Positions 49,075 to 59,047 are shown, counted from the stretch's first letter. The stretch: DNA of 64,000 bases from Henriciella aquimarina (GCF_002088975.1 NZ_NCST01000019.1:124001-188000), one strand, 5' to 3'. A program made the numbers and translations. The notes: generated from the letters alone by a model not told the origin.

Positions 49075-51168
49075 GTGCAAACAGGCAAGAGCGCGACTGA
49101 TGTGGCAAGCGAGTCAGGCGCCGACAAGCCCAATCTCCAACTCGTTTTACGCGGACCGCTTTATTTTGCCCTGGGACTGTGTGCTGGTGTCGCCATCTAT
49201 TTTTCTCTCGGCTTCGAGCCGGCGCTTGCGCCTTTGCTCGTTCTCGGAGGAAGCGCCTGTGCTCTCGGCCTGTGGAGCCGGAGAACCGTTCTTCCATGGC
49301 CGTTGCGGCTCGGACTGATACTGGCGGTGGCGGCCTCAACGGGCTGTCTAGTCGCCAAAGTTCACACAGCGCTGAAGCCCGCACCGGTGATGACGCATAC
49401 AATCGGACCGGTGCTGCTGGAAGGATGGGTGACGAGCATCGATCCCGGCCAAAACGGGGACAGGCTCCATCTGAACGTGCATGCTGTTGCGGGCTTCAAA
49501 AAGGCCGACATTCCCGACCATGTCCGTCTGACACACATGCTGTCGCTCAATGTCGCGCCCGGGCGTTTCGTGCGCTGCTATGCCGTGCTGCGTCCGCCAC
49601 CCCAGGCGAGTTTGCCCGGAGATTATCAGTTCAATCGCCAGGCCTTTTTCGAGGGGCTTGGCGCGGTTGGGTACGTTATGGGCCGCTGCAGGGGCGGAAG
49701 TCTCGGGACGCAAAAGGGCGGGCTGGCGCGAGCTGAGTTGTGGATCGGCAGTGTCCGCCGAAGGCTGGCCGAACATGTCCATGAGGTCGTGGGCAAACAG
49801 GCAGGCGGCTTCGCTGCTGCTTTGACGTCCGGTGACCGGAGCTTCATGCCTCAGGCGGATGTTGAGGCTTTGCGCAATTCCGGTCTCGCGCACCTGTTGG
49901 CAATCTCGGGTCTGCATCTCGGCATCGTTGCCACGCTGGTATTCTTTGCGGTGAAGCGCGCCCTTTCGGCCTGGGAGTGGCTGGCCCTGCGATACCCGGT
50001 CCAGAAGCCCGCCGCAGTAGCCGCTCTCCTGGCGACTGGGGCTTATATGATCCTGTCAGGGGCGAGTATATCGACACAACGCGCCTTCATCATGGCCAGT
50101 GTCGTGTTTGTTGCGGTTCTGCTTGACCGGGCACCGCTTAGCCTCCGGAGCTTTGCCATCGCCATGATGGCCGTGATCCTGATCCAGCCTGCCAGTGTCA
50201 TGACGCCTGGTTTCCAGATGTCCTTTGCCGCAACGGGCGCCCTTATCACCGCTTATGAGGTCTGGAACCGGCACGAAGCCGAACAGGGCCGGACCGGGCG
50301 GAGGGGCATCGGATTTGTCCTGAAATCGCTCGTTGTCACATCGACCGTAGGCGCGCTGGCGACGGCGCCTTTCGCACTCTACCACTTTGACCGGGTCGCG
50401 CCGCTGGGCCTTGTCGCGAATTTCCTGGCCATGCCGATCGTGACCTTCGTCAGCGCGCCAGCTGCGGGGCTTGCGCTCGTGGCGGCACCTTTCGGCTTGT
50501 CCGACATCTTCCTGAAGGTGTTCGGCTGGTCTCTGGAGCGCGTTCTCGACATCGCCTACTGGGCTGCCGGGCCCGAGGACAGGGGTTTGAGCTTTGGCGA
50601 GGCCATGCCTGCGGCGGTTCTGATCCTGTTGACTATCGGACTCAGCGCCACCTGTTTGCTGCCGTCTGTTCGTCAGAAACTGGTGGGCACATCAGCACTG
50701 CTCGGCGTGTCCATTCTGGTCTGGAAAGCGTCCCCCACGCTCTTGGTGCACTGGTCGGCCTCCGGCGACCTGTTCGTTCGCGGGCCCGAGGCCGTCATGC
50801 GGATCGAACTGGCAGAAGGCGAGGGGTTAAGCCCCTTGCGATTTTCAGAACTCGACATCGCCCGTGCATGTGAGGATGGATGCCGGATCAACAGCCTTGG
50901 AAAAGGCACGGTCGTCGCCGGGGAAGCCGACTGGGTGGAACGGGCATGCCGCGGGCGGCAGCCGGTCATTCTGGCCGCGAGCCTTACATCCACGTCCCTA
51001 AAGTGTCAGGCGGAGACCATCGACCTGGATTGGGAGACAACCCGTCAGGCAGGTGGCGTTACCATTCTCAGGCGTATCGATGGAACGCTCCTTCGGCGCG
51101 TGCCGCAATGCGGCCACCGTCCTTGGGCGCCGTGTCTCGATGGGCGCCGCCCGCCGGATCAGTCGTAG
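49075..51168 (+). CDS. comEC: ComEC/Rec2-family DNA uptake channel, without metallo-beta-lactamase domain
   Basis: 697 aa polytopic membrane protein. The N-terminal soluble DUF4131/OB-like region (about 90-190) sits after two helices. The competence domain (about 220-520) contains [28 protein letters not shown] and [15 protein letters not shown]. Family members move single-stranded DNA across the inner membrane in transformation. The C-terminal 130 residues have no HxHxDH motif, so the nuclease-like domain of longer ComEC proteins is missing. The GTG start at 49075 has no clear ribosome site and is uncertain. The 3' end overlaps lexA by 10 nt, convergently. Confidence 0.88.
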   Translation: MQTGKSATDVASESGADKPNLQLVLRGPLYFALGLCAGVAIYFSLGFEPALAPLLVLGGSACALGLWSRRTVLPWPLRLGLILAVAASTGCLVAKVHTALKPAPVMTHTIGPVLLEGWVTSIDPGQNGDRLHLNVHAVAGFKKADIPDHVRLTHMLSLNVAPGRFVRCYAVLRPPPQASLPGDYQFNRQAFFEGLGAVGYVMGRCRGGSLGTQKGGLARAELWIGSVRRRLAEHVHEVVGKQAGGFAAALTSGDRSFMPQADVEALRNSGLAHLLAISGLHLGIVATLVFFAVKRALSAWEWLALRYPVQKPAAVAALLATGAYMILSGASISTQRAFIMASVVFVAVLLDRAPLSLRSFAIAMMAVILIQPASVMTPGFQMSFAATGALITAYEVWNRHEAEQGRTGRRGIGFVLKSLVVTSTVGALATAPFALYHFDRVAPLGLVANFLAMPIVTFVSAPAAGLALVAAPFGLSDIFLKVFGWSLERVLDIAYWAAGPEDRGLSFGEAMPAAVLILLTIGLSATCLLPSVRQKLVGTSALLGVSILVWKASPTLLVHWSASGDLFVRGPEAVMRIELAEGEGLSPLRFSELDIARACEDGCRINSLGKGTVVAGEADWVERACRGRQPVILAASLTSTSLKCQAETIDLDWETTRQAGGVTILRRIDGTLLRRVPQCGHRPWAPCLDGRRPPDQS

Positions 51169-51845
51169 CGGCGAACCAGAGCGACGAGGCGGCCCTGTAC
51201 GCGGACACGGTCGGGGCCAAAGATACGGGTCTCGAAAGCGGGGTTGGCGGCTTCAAGGGCAATCGATGCCCCTTTCTTGCGGAGCCGCTTGAGCGTGGCC
51301 TCTTCCTCGTCGATCAGCGCGACGACAATGTCGCCGGTATTGGCGTCATCGGTGCGTTTGAGGATGACGAGATCACCATCGAGAATGCCGGCATCGATCA
51401 TCGAGTCGCCTTTGACCTCAAGCGCGAAGTGGTCGTCACCCTCGGGCAGATCATCCGGCGGGCGGACCCGGTGGGTCTCGTTCTGGATGGCTTCGATCGG
51501 CACGCCCGCAGCAATACGGCCAAGGACCGGGATTGTATGATCGGCCATTTTCGGGGCCGGGGTGGCGGAATTGCTAACTACGCTGGGGCGGAAAGCCTGA
51601 CGGCCGCGCGGCGGTGCTGCCGGCGTGGCGGAATCGGGAAGTTTCAGGACTTCCAGAGCCCGGGCGCGATTGGCCAGGCGTTTAAGGAAGCCACGCTCTT
51701 CAAGCGCGGTGATAAGCCGGTGAATGCCGGACTTGGAGGCGAGGTTCAGCGCTTCCTTCATCTCGTCAAACGAAGGCGAAACGCCATCCTGCTTGATGCG
51801 TTCATGGATGAAGAGAAGCAGCTCTCTCTGTTTACTGGTCAGCAC
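51159..51845 (-). CDS. lexA: LexA repressor
   Basis: 228 aa SOS repressor. The N-terminal winged helix-turn-helix covers residues about 1-65 ([20 protein letters not shown]). The self-cleavage bond is Ala113-Gly114 ([11 protein letters not shown]), with catalytic Ser148 (KGDSM) and Lys186. A proline-rich linker of about 35 residues separates the domains, longer than in E. coli. Cleavage is stimulated by RecA on damaged DNA. A GTTC-N7-GTTC operator lies 38 nt upstream of its start, consistent with autoregulation. Confidence 0.95.
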   Translation of the reverse strand: MLTSKQRELLLFIHERIKQDGVSPSFDEMKEALNLASKSGIHRLITALEERGFLKRLANRARALEVLKLPDSATPAAPPRGRQAFRPSVVSNSATPAPKMADHTIPVLGRIAAGVPIEAIQNETHRVRPPDDLPEGDDHFALEVKGDSMIDAGILDGDLVILKRTDDANTGDIVVALIDEEEATLKRLRKKGASIALEAANPAFETRIFGPDRVRVQGRLVALVRRYD

Positions 51846-51882
51846 GTCGTGCCCTCCAAATCAACCGAATCTGTTCACGCAT

Positions 51883-51897
51883 GTTCTACATGCGTTC
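51883..51897 (-). promoter_or_regulatory. LexA box (GTTC-N7-GTTC)
   Basis: Direct repeat GTTC at 51883-51886 and 51894-51897 with 7 nt between, matching the alphaproteobacterial LexA operator. A third GTTC lies at 51873-51876, and an 8-bp inverted repeat ACGCATGT/ACATGCGT (51877-51884 with 51888-51895) overlaps the box. It is located between trpC and lexA, upstream of lexA. Confidence 0.75.
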
Positions 51898-51907
51898 TCG
51901 TTTCGGG

Positions 51908-52708
51908 TCAATCGGATGCTGTCTTGCGTAAAATTGCACACATGGCTGAGCGGTCACGGGCTTTCATCAGGCTCTCACCGATCAGGAAGCGCCGGGCCCC
52001 GGTCTCTCTCAGTCTCAGAATGTGCTCCGGCGCCGAAATGCCGCTCTCGGAGATGAGCGCCTTGTTGGCTGCCAGACCACTGGCAAGCCGTTCGGTAATC
52101 GAAAGATCTGTCACCATGCGCTTCAGGTCTCGGTTGTTAATGCCAACCAGGCCGGAGGGCAGGGCATTCGCGCGCTGCAACTCATCCTCGTCATGAACTT
52201 CGACAATCGCATCCATGCCAAGCTCGGAAGCTGCCGCACATAGTTCGCGTGCGAGCGCGTCATCGACAGCTGAGAGGATAACGAGAATGGCATCTGCCCC
52301 ATGAGCGCGGGCTTCGACCACCTGGATCGGGTCGATCATGAAGTCCTTCCGCAGCAGCGGCAGGCTCACAGCAGCGCGAATATTGGCGAGATCGGTAAGC
52401 GAGCCACCAAAACTTGGAAAGTCGGTCAGCACCGACAGGCAGGCGGCGCCCCCACGTTCATAGTCCCGGGCAATGTCGAGCGGATTGGCACCGGGCAGAA
52501 TATCCCCGGCCGAAGGGGATTTGCGCTTCAGTTCGCAGATAAGGGCATTTTCGCCGCTCTCGGCAATCTCGTCGAGCCGGGTCGCAAAGCCGCGTGGCGG
52601 GGGGGCAGCCTCGGCCTCGGCAAGAAGGTCGCCGACCGCACGCTCGGCCTTCAATGAGCGAACTTCATCGTGCTTATAGTCCAGAATGCGATCGAGAGCC
52701 GTCTTCAT
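51908..52708 (-). CDS. trpC: Indole-3-glycerol phosphate synthase
   Basis: 266 aa TIM-barrel enzyme of tryptophan synthesis, not fused to TrpF. The start MKTALDRILDYKHDEVRS (52708) lies 4 nt after trpD. Motifs are LICELKRKSPSAGDI, LRKDFMIDPIQVVEARAHGA and LVGINNRDLK. The last gene of the trpEGDC block before lexA. Confidence 0.95.
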   Translation of the reverse strand: MKTALDRILDYKHDEVRSLKAERAVGDLLAEAEAAPPPRGFATRLDEIAESGENALICELKRKSPSAGDILPGANPLDIARDYERGGAACLSVLTDFPSFGGSLTDLANIRAAVSLPLLRKDFMIDPIQVVEARAHGADAILVILSAVDDALARELCAAASELGMDAIVEVHDEDELQRANALPSGLVGINNRDLKRMVTDLSITERLASGLAANKALISESGISAPEHILRLRETGARRFLIGESLMKARDRSAMCAILRKTASD

Positions 52709-52712
52709 GAAG

Positions 52713-53744
52713 TCAGTCGTCTTCCCCGTGACTGATTCTGGCAAGTTCTCCGAGTGTCGCCAGGGCTTTCCCGCTGTCTATGGCCTTGGCGGCGAGCTCT
52801 GCGCCCGCTTTCAGGTCGGTTGCCAGACCGAGGATGTGCAGCCCGGCCGACGCGTTCAGCAGGACCACGTCCCGGAATGGGCCGGGCCGTCCTTCCAGGA
52901 GATCGCGGATGGCGGCTGAGTTCTGCTCAGGGCTGCCGCCTTCGAGCGCCGAGAGCGGGCTTGCATCCAGCCCGGCATCGGCTGGCGTGATGGAACGCTC
53001 GTTGATTTGCCCATCGGCCACTTCGAGCACGCGGGATTGCCCTGAAATCGACAGCTCATCGATGCCGTCCAGGCCGTGCACGACCCAGGCTTTCTCGATG
53101 CCGAGCTTGAGAAGCGTGTGGGCGACCGGCTCGAGCCATCGCGACTCGTACACCCCGAGGATCTGGTGTGTGGCGTTTGCGGGGTTCGACAGCGGCCCCA
53201 GCATGTTGAAGATGGTCCGGATACCGAGGCTGCTCCGGATCGGGGCCACGTGGCGCATCGCAGAATGGTGGCTCCTGGCATAGAGAAACCCAACGCCTGT
53301 AGCGTCCACGGAATGCCTGAAGGTCTCTGCGGAAATATCGAGGTCAACGCCCAAGGCTTCCAGTACATCCGCCGAGCCGGTCTTGGGCGGAACCGACCGG
53401 TTACCATGTTTGGCCACACGGCCCCCGGCGGCGGCGATAACGATGGCACTGGCCGTCGATGTATTGAGGGAGGACCAGGGCAGGCCGCCAGTGCCGCAGG
53501 TGTCGAGCAGCGGGCCGGGCATGGCCACTGTGCGCGCATGCTGGCGCATGGCTGTTGCGCCGGCAAAGAGTTCGTTTGCTGTCTCGCCGCGCACCGCCAG
53601 TCCCATGAGGAAAGCCCCCACCTGCTCGGGCTGGGCTTCGCCCGACAGAAGGGTGTCGAAGGCGTTGATCAGCATGTCCTCTGGGAGTTCCTGGCTGCGG
53701 GCAAGCGCCTTGATGGCATCTGAAAGGGCAGGCGTGGATGTCAT
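52713..53744 (-). CDS. trpD: Anthranilate phosphoribosyltransferase
   Basis: 343 aa, transferring phosphoribose from PRPP to anthranilate. PRPP-binding DTCGTGGLPWSSLNTSTA (TrpD glycine loop) and KHGNRSVPPKTGSADVLEAL are present. The ATG overlaps the trpG stop by 4 nt. It is a separate gene, not fused to trpG as in E. coli. Confidence 0.95.
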   Translation of the reverse strand: MTSTPALSDAIKALARSQELPEDMLINAFDTLLSGEAQPEQVGAFLMGLAVRGETANELFAGATAMRQHARTVAMPGPLLDTCGTGGLPWSSLNTSTASAIVIAAAGGRVAKHGNRSVPPKTGSADVLEALGVDLDISAETFRHSVDATGVGFLYARSHHSAMRHVAPIRSSLGIRTIFNMLGPLSNPANATHQILGVYESRWLEPVAHTLLKLGIEKAWVVHGLDGIDELSISGQSRVLEVADGQINERSITPADAGLDASPLSALEGGSPEQNSAAIRDLLEGRPGPFRDVVLLNASAGLHILGLATDLKAGAELAAKAIDSGKALATLGELARISHGEDD

Positions 53745-54307
53745 GTCAGTTTCAGGAAATTCTCAATAAGTTCATGGCCATATTCGGTTTTTATCGATTC
53801 CGGGTGAAATTGCACCCCGTAAACAGGCCGCGTCTTGTGATGGACGGCCATGATCTCTCCGTCTTCCGTCCAGGCATCCGCGACGAGCGTATCCGGCAAG
53901 CGCTCGGAGGGAATGGCGAGCGAATGGTAACGGACAACCTCATAAGCGTCCGGAAGGCCCTCGAACAGGCCGGTCTGGGTATTGTGGATGCGCGAGATCT
54001 TGCCGTGCAGGATCGCCTGGGCGTGAATGACCGGTTCGCCCATGGCATCGCCGATGGATTGATGGCCGAGGCACACACCGAGAATGGGAAGGTCGTCCGG
54101 AGCGGCCTTGATAATGTCGACACAGATGCCCGCCTCGCGCGGCGTGCAGGGGCCGGGCGAGAGAACGATACCATCGGGCTTCAGCGCCAGGGCTTCCTCG
54201 ACACTTTTTTCGTCATTCCGGATCACATGCGTGCGCGCGCCGGCCTGCTCGAGATAGTGGACGAGGTTCCAGGTGAAGCTGTCATAATTGTCGATGACGA
54301 GGATCAT
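53741..54307 (-). CDS. trpG: Anthranilate synthase glutamine amidotransferase component
   Basis: 188 aa class I glutamine amidotransferase. The nucleophile Cys79 is in ILGVCLGHQ, and the His-Glu pair is in VQFHPESI. It provides ammonia to TrpE. It may also serve aminodeoxychorismate synthase, as in some bacteria. Overlaps trpE and trpD by 4 nt each. Confidence 0.94.
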   Translation of the reverse strand: MILVIDNYDSFTWNLVHYLEQAGARTHVIRNDEKSVEEALALKPDGIVLSPGPCTPREAGICVDIIKAAPDDLPILGVCLGHQSIGDAMGEPVIHAQAILHGKISRIHNTQTGLFEGLPDAYEVVRYHSLAIPSERLPDTLVADAWTEDGEIMAVHHKTRPVYGVQFHPESIKTEYGHELIENFLKLT

Positions 54308-55734
54308 TGGTCGAACTCATATATGGCCGCCATCTCGGCTGCCCGTCTCAGCGCGCCTGCCTTGTGGACCGTTTCGTCATATTCGTATTGCGGATTGCTA
54401 TCGAGCACGACACCGCCGCCGGCCTGGACGTGGATCTGGCCGTCCTTCAGAACGGCTGTCCGCAGCGCGATGCAGGTGTCCATGTCACCATTCCAGCCGA
54501 AATAGCCGACAGCGCCGCCATAGATGCCGCGTCGGGAGGTTTCGAGTTCATCGATGATCTGCATGGCGCGGATCTTCGGCGCGCCCGACACCGTTCCGGC
54601 GGGAAGACCAGCGAGCAGGGCGTCGACCGCATCGAGGCCTTCGCGCAGGTCACCTTCCACATGGCTGACAATGTGCATGACATGGCTGTAGCGTTCGACA
54701 ATGAACTGTTCGCTCACCTCGACACTGCCATAGGCTGCGACACGGCCGACATCGTTACGGCCCAGATCGAGCAGCATGAGGTGCTCGGCCCGTTCCTTCT
54801 CATCGGCGAGCAGGTCGGCAGCCCGGCGCGAGTCCTCCACCGGATCGCCGGAGCGTGGCCGGGTCCCGGCAATTGGCCGGATGGCGACACGTCCGTCGCG
54901 CAGCCGCACCAGTATTTCCGGGCTTGAGCCCACCAGGCTCACATCGCCGAGGTTCATATGGAACATGAAAGCCGACGGATTCAGCCGCCGCAGGGCACGG
55001 TAAAGGCTGATGGAGTTCCGTTTGAAGGGCGCCGAGAACCGCTGGCTCGGGACAATCTGGAAGGTGTCGCCCGCGCGCGCATACTCGACGGCCGCCTCGA
55101 CCATCTCGAAATAGCGTTCCTTGCTGGTGTTGGAAGTGAAGGCCAGCGTGTCGCTTTCCCGGTCACGCGGATTGGCCGGGGCCAGTCGCTCCAGGGCCTC
55201 TTCGACACGGTCGAGGCGCACTTCGGCATCGCTGCCATCAGCCTTTTGTGCCCGCCCGACAAGAAGCATCTCCTGATAGAGGTGGTCGAAAATGATCACG
55301 ACGCCGGGAATGACGAGCAGAGCCTCCGGCACGTGGAGATCGTCCTGTGCCTTGATGGTGACCGGCTCGACATACTGGATCATGTCGTAGCCGATATAGC
55401 CGAAGGCGCCCGATGCCATGGGCGGCAGGTTGCTTTCATCTGTCTCTGCGCGCGCTGCGTCGACGAACTGGCGAAGGGCTTTGACAGGGTCGCCTTCGAC
55501 CGGGCATGCATCCTCGAAGGCGGCGCTGCTGGCTGTTTCGGCTTTGCCGCCAGAAACCCTGAACCAGCTCAGTGGCTCCAGGCCGAGGAAGGAGAACCGG
55601 CCGAGCTTTTCGCCGCCCTGAATGGACTCGAACAGGAAGGTTCCGGGCGCTTCAGGCCCAAGCTTCATGATGGCCGAGATCGGCGTTTCGATGTCGCCGA
55701 TCCGCCGCCTTACAATCAGTCTGTCGCAGGTCAT
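54304..55734 (-). CDS. trpE: Anthranilate synthase component I
   Basis: 476 aa chorismate-utilising enzyme, the committed step of tryptophan synthesis. Active-site motifs are RPIAGTRPRSGDP, DLGRNDVGRVA and GTVSGAPKIRAMQIIDELE. The N-terminal FLFESIQGGEKLGRFSFLG resembles the Trp-feedback site. Its ATG overlaps the ppiD stop by 4 nt, and no leader peptide or attenuator could fit between them, so regulation by attenuation right before trpE is unlikely. Confidence 0.95.
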   Translation of the reverse strand: MTCDRLIVRRRIGDIETPISAIMKLGPEAPGTFLFESIQGGEKLGRFSFLGLEPLSWFRVSGGKAETASSAAFEDACPVEGDPVKALRQFVDAARAETDESNLPPMASGAFGYIGYDMIQYVEPVTIKAQDDLHVPEALLVIPGVVIIFDHLYQEMLLVGRAQKADGSDAEVRLDRVEEALERLAPANPRDRESDTLAFTSNTSKERYFEMVEAAVEYARAGDTFQIVPSQRFSAPFKRNSISLYRALRRLNPSAFMFHMNLGDVSLVGSSPEILVRLRDGRVAIRPIAGTRPRSGDPVEDSRRAADLLADEKERAEHLMLLDLGRNDVGRVAAYGSVEVSEQFIVERYSHVMHIVSHVEGDLREGLDAVDALLAGLPAGTVSGAPKIRAMQIIDELETSRRGIYGGAVGYFGWNGDMDTCIALRTAVLKDGQIHVQAGGGVVLDSNPQYEYDETVHKAGALRRAAEMAAIYEFDQ

Positions 55735-57635
55735 GTGTCCGGGTTCACACGGGCTTTATAGGCTTCCAGGGCCGATCTGTTGACCTGAAGATCGACCGAG
55801 TTCTGGATATCGGCGGCAAACGCCTCCAGCAAATCGCTGGAGAGCTGCTGTTGCACTTGGGTGCCCGAGACCGATGCCAGCGCTTGCAGCTCGGAGGCCG
55901 TGGGCCGGTCGATGGAGCGAAGCTCGATGATCGCGACCTCATTGGGGTTTTGCGTTTGCGCGATAAACACATCCCCTTCATTCCGAAGCGAGAAAAGCCC
56001 GGAGATGAAGGCTTGCGGAATGCCTGATTCCTCAGACGCACGCCGCGTCACCGCCGTTTCGGGGGCGCCCACCGTGGCGCCGTGAGCCTCGGCGGCCTCC
56101 GAGAGTGTCAGCTCGTCAGCCTCGAGGCGGGACTTGATGGACTCTGCGGCTTCCACGAGGGCTTCGCTGCGCCGCTGCCGTTCGATCACTTTGCGCAGAT
56201 CCTCCTGGAGGTCTTCGAGCGGAGGGGTGAAAGCTTCCACGACATTGTCGACGCGAAGGACATAGGCCGTCTCGTCGGCGCCGAAGCGGGCGGTGGTGCT
56301 GCCCTCGGTCAGATCGAAGGCGCGCGTCAGGATTTCCTGATTCTGACGCAGGACCGACGGCGCCTGGCCGCGGTTCGTAACACCGGAGCGGTCAACCGGC
56401 GCGAAGCTGAGGACCGGTGTGCCCATCTGACGGCCAATCTCTTCGAGGCTGGCGCCAGTGCCGATCAGATTGTCGAGCTGGGTAAGCGAGTCATAGTAGA
56501 GCCCGATGGCTTGCTCGCGGGCCAGCGCCTCGACGATCTGGTCGCGGACCTCTTCAAACGGCTCGACGTCGCCGGGCTCGATGCTGTCGAGCCGGATGAC
56601 GGTGAAGAAATTCCCTGTTTCGACCGGGCCGAACAGGCTGCCGGGCGCTGCCGCCGGTCCGAAAACCTGGTCTGCGAGCGCCTGGCTCGACATGCTGGAC
56701 TTCGTTCCGCTGCGTTGGGATGTGTTGGCAAGGCCGGGCAATGTTGAAGGATCTGCGCCGCCGGCCAGGCGACCGGACGCATTGCGGGCCTGTTCCTGGC
56801 TTTCGAAAACGAACTGGGTCCAGGTCCGTGTGCCGGGCCCAGAGAACTGCTCGGATTTGACGGCGTCATAATAGGCCCGCAGCTCCTCATCGGTGAACTC
56901 CGACTGGTGGAGGAAATCATCGACCTGCAGATTGACCAGGCTGATGGAGCGGCGGGGCGGATTTGTCAGTGATTGCTTCTGCTCTTCGTAAAAGGCTGCA
57001 ATGTCTTCGTCGCTCACCGGTTCAGGTTCCGGGAGGCTGTCGCGAGACAGCATGAACCAGGCTGCCTTGCGCAGCTCGCCGGAATAGGCCGCCTGAAGTT
57101 CCGCGAGGCTGACCGGCGCTTCCAGCGCGGCACGCGCCGTTGAGGTCAGCCGGGAGATGGTCAGATCGCGTTCGATGAACCTTTCGAACATGGCAGGCGT
57201 GAAACCACTGGCGCTGAGAAGCTGGCGATAGCGTTGTGTATCGAATGTCCCACCAGGCCCAATGAAGGAATCATCGTTGCGGATAACCTCCAGGACAGCC
57301 TGGTCAGTCGCACTTGCGCCCAGTTCGGCGGCATAGGCCGCCAGGGCCGTCCGGAAAAGCTCGCGCTGGTAAATCTGGTCGATGAGACCTCTTTCCGCTG
57401 CCTGAGCCTTGCTGAGGGAGCGGCCGCGGTCATCGGTGGCTGTTCGCAATTCACGTTCGACTTGCTGGTCGAATTCAGCCTCTGACAGCTTGACGTCGCC
57501 GGCGCTGGCGAGATTATTCCCGAGCCCGCCTGAAAAGACGTCGGTCACGCCCCAGGCGCCCATCGCCACGATGAGTAGGACGAAGAGGATCCCAGCAAGT
57601 CTGGTGCGGAGCATGTTGCGAATGAGTGTGAGCAT
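55731..57635 (-). CDS. PpiD-like periplasmic peptidyl-prolyl isomerase/chaperone
   Basis: 634 aa, SurA N-domain/parvulin family. One N-terminal membrane anchor (about 13-34, LAGILFVLLIVAMGAWGV) is followed by a SurA_N-like chaperone region (LSEAEFDQQVERELR and following) and a central degenerate parvulin domain. It probably assists folding of proteins emerging from SecYEG. Start at 57635 (MLTLIRNMLRTRLAG) in the divergent gap with tpiA. It heads the ppiD-trpEGDC-lexA group. Confidence 0.88.
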   Translation of the reverse strand: MLTLIRNMLRTRLAGILFVLLIVAMGAWGVTDVFSGGLGNNLASAGDVKLSEAEFDQQVERELRTATDDRGRSLSKAQAAERGLIDQIYQRELFRTALAAYAAELGASATDQAVLEVIRNDDSFIGPGGTFDTQRYRQLLSASGFTPAMFERFIERDLTISRLTSTARAALEAPVSLAELQAAYSGELRKAAWFMLSRDSLPEPEPVSDEDIAAFYEEQKQSLTNPPRRSISLVNLQVDDFLHQSEFTDEELRAYYDAVKSEQFSGPGTRTWTQFVFESQEQARNASGRLAGGADPSTLPGLANTSQRSGTKSSMSSQALADQVFGPAAAPGSLFGPVETGNFFTVIRLDSIEPGDVEPFEEVRDQIVEALAREQAIGLYYDSLTQLDNLIGTGASLEEIGRQMGTPVLSFAPVDRSGVTNRGQAPSVLRQNQEILTRAFDLTEGSTTARFGADETAYVLRVDNVVEAFTPPLEDLQEDLRKVIERQRRSEALVEAAESIKSRLEADELTLSEAAEAHGATVGAPETAVTRRASEESGIPQAFISGLFSLRNEGDVFIAQTQNPNEVAIIELRSIDRPTASELQALASVSGTQVQQQLSSDLLEAFAADIQNSVDLQVNRSALEAYKARVNPDT

Positions 57636-57722
57636 GTGCGGTTTGCCTCGCAGTTTGCCTTGTAACCGACCGAACTGCTTGCTAGGCGAGCGCGCTTACA
57701 GTTGCAAGATGGGGAAAGCGGC

Positions 57723-58478
57723 ATGGTCAGGCCACTGATTGCCGGAAATTGGAAAATGAACGGCACACACCGGTCGCTCGACCTGGTGCGGGATGTTGTC
57801 TCGGGGCTCGCTTCGCTGGAGGACAAGGCCGATTGTCTTGTCTGCCCGCCGGCCACGCTGCTGGGGCAGGTGTCTCAAATCGCGGGAGAAAGCCGGCTCG
57901 TTACAGGCGGGCAGGATTGTCACGCTGAAGAATCGGGTGCCCATACGGGGGATATCGCTGCGGAGATGATCGCGGACATGGGCGCAACCTATGTGATCAT
58001 CGGCCACTCGGAGCGCCGGAGTGATCATGGCGAGAGCGATGCTATCGTGGCGGCCAAGGCCGAGGCGGCGTTTCGTGCAGATCTCGTCCCGATCATTTGT
58101 GTCGGTGAGACACTCGAAGAGCGTGAGGCTGACAAGACGATCGACGTCATTTCCAGTCAGCTCAAGAACTCCATTCCGGACTCTGCTGCCAATCAGACGT
58201 TCGTCGTTGCCTATGAGCCTGTCTGGGCCATCGGCACCGGAAAGGTCGCGACGCCGGGTCAGGTCGCTGAAGTGCATGACGAGATCCGCAAGCAGCTGTC
58301 GCAGCGCTTTGGCAGTCATGGTGATGAACGTCCGCTTCTTTACGGAGGCTCGATGAAGCCCGGCAATGCCGCCGAGCTTCTCGCGCTTGAAAACGTGAAT
58401 GGCGGCCTCATCGGCGGGGCCAGCTTGAAAGCCGAAGACTTCCTGGCCATTTACGCCGCTTGTGTCAGCAATTTGTGA
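57723..58478 (+). CDS. tpiA: Triosephosphate isomerase
   Basis: 251 aa glycolytic TIM barrel. Catalytic Lys11 (GNWKMNG), His95 (IIGHSERRS) and Glu165 (AYEPVWAIGTG) are all in place. ATG at 57723 is chosen over an upstream frame of seven codons. The promoter lies in the 87-nt divergent gap with ppiD; no clear -35/-10 pair was recognised. Confidence 0.96.
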   Translation: MVRPLIAGNWKMNGTHRSLDLVRDVVSGLASLEDKADCLVCPPATLLGQVSQIAGESRLVTGGQDCHAEESGAHTGDIAAEMIADMGATYVIIGHSERRSDHGESDAIVAAKAEAAFRADLVPIICVGETLEEREADKTIDVISSQLKNSIPDSAANQTFVVAYEPVWAIGTGKVATPGQVAEVHDEIRKQLSQRFGSHGDERPLLYGGSMKPGNAAELLALENVNGGLIGGASLKAEDFLAIYAACVSNL

Positions 58479-58543
58479 GGAAGAGACTTGGCGCAGGGGG
58501 CTGAACGTCCTATCCGGCCCGTGTCACATCTGAAGAGACATTC

Positions 58544-59047
58544 ATGACCGTTATTCTCGTCATCCACATTCTCGCCAGTCTCGTTCTTGTCGGCGTCGTC
58601 CTGCTGCAGCGCTCCGAAGGGGGCGCGCTTGGCATTGGCGGCGGCGGTGGCGGCGGTGGCGGCCTGATGTCGGGACGCGGTGCAGCCGGTGCCCTGGTGC
58701 GCACAACCATCATCTTTGGCGCGATCTTCTTTGTGACCAGCCTCACCCTGACGACCATGTCGACCCATATGGCGTCGGACAGCCGGACGGATATCGAACG
58801 TCAGCTCGACGAGGAATATGGCGGTGACCCGCTTGATGTCACCGATCCGTCCCAGCCTCTGCTCGACGACAGCTCGTCTGCCTTCCCGCAAGAAGGCAGT
58901 GAAACGGGCAAAGACGTGACGGCAACGCCTGAGGAAGAGTCGGCTTCGGACCCTCTGGCCGCCGAGACCGGTGGTGAGGATCCGCTCGCCGCTGACGTGC
59001 CGTCTGAAGGTGGCGACGAAGAAGCTGTGGATGAGCCGCAGCAATAA
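58544..59047 (+). CDS. secG: Protein translocase subunit SecG with long acidic tail
   Basis: 167 aa, longer than the usual roughly 110. Two transmembrane helices (about 2-20 and 57-77) flank the LLQRSEGGALGIGGG region, followed by nine consecutive glycines. The C-terminal roughly 85 residues are acidic and rich in D, E, S and P (GGEDPLAADVPSEGGDEEAV), a tail common in alphaproteobacterial SecG. It assists SecA-driven export through SecYEG. Confidence 0.93.
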   Translation: MTVILVIHILASLVLVGVVLLQRSEGGALGIGGGGGGGGGLMSGRGAAGALVRTTIIFGAIFFVTSLTLTTMSTHMASDSRTDIERQLDEEYGGDPLDVTDPSQPLLDDSSSAFPQEGSETGKDVTATPEEESASDPLAAETGGEDPLAADVPSEGGDEEAVDEPQQ

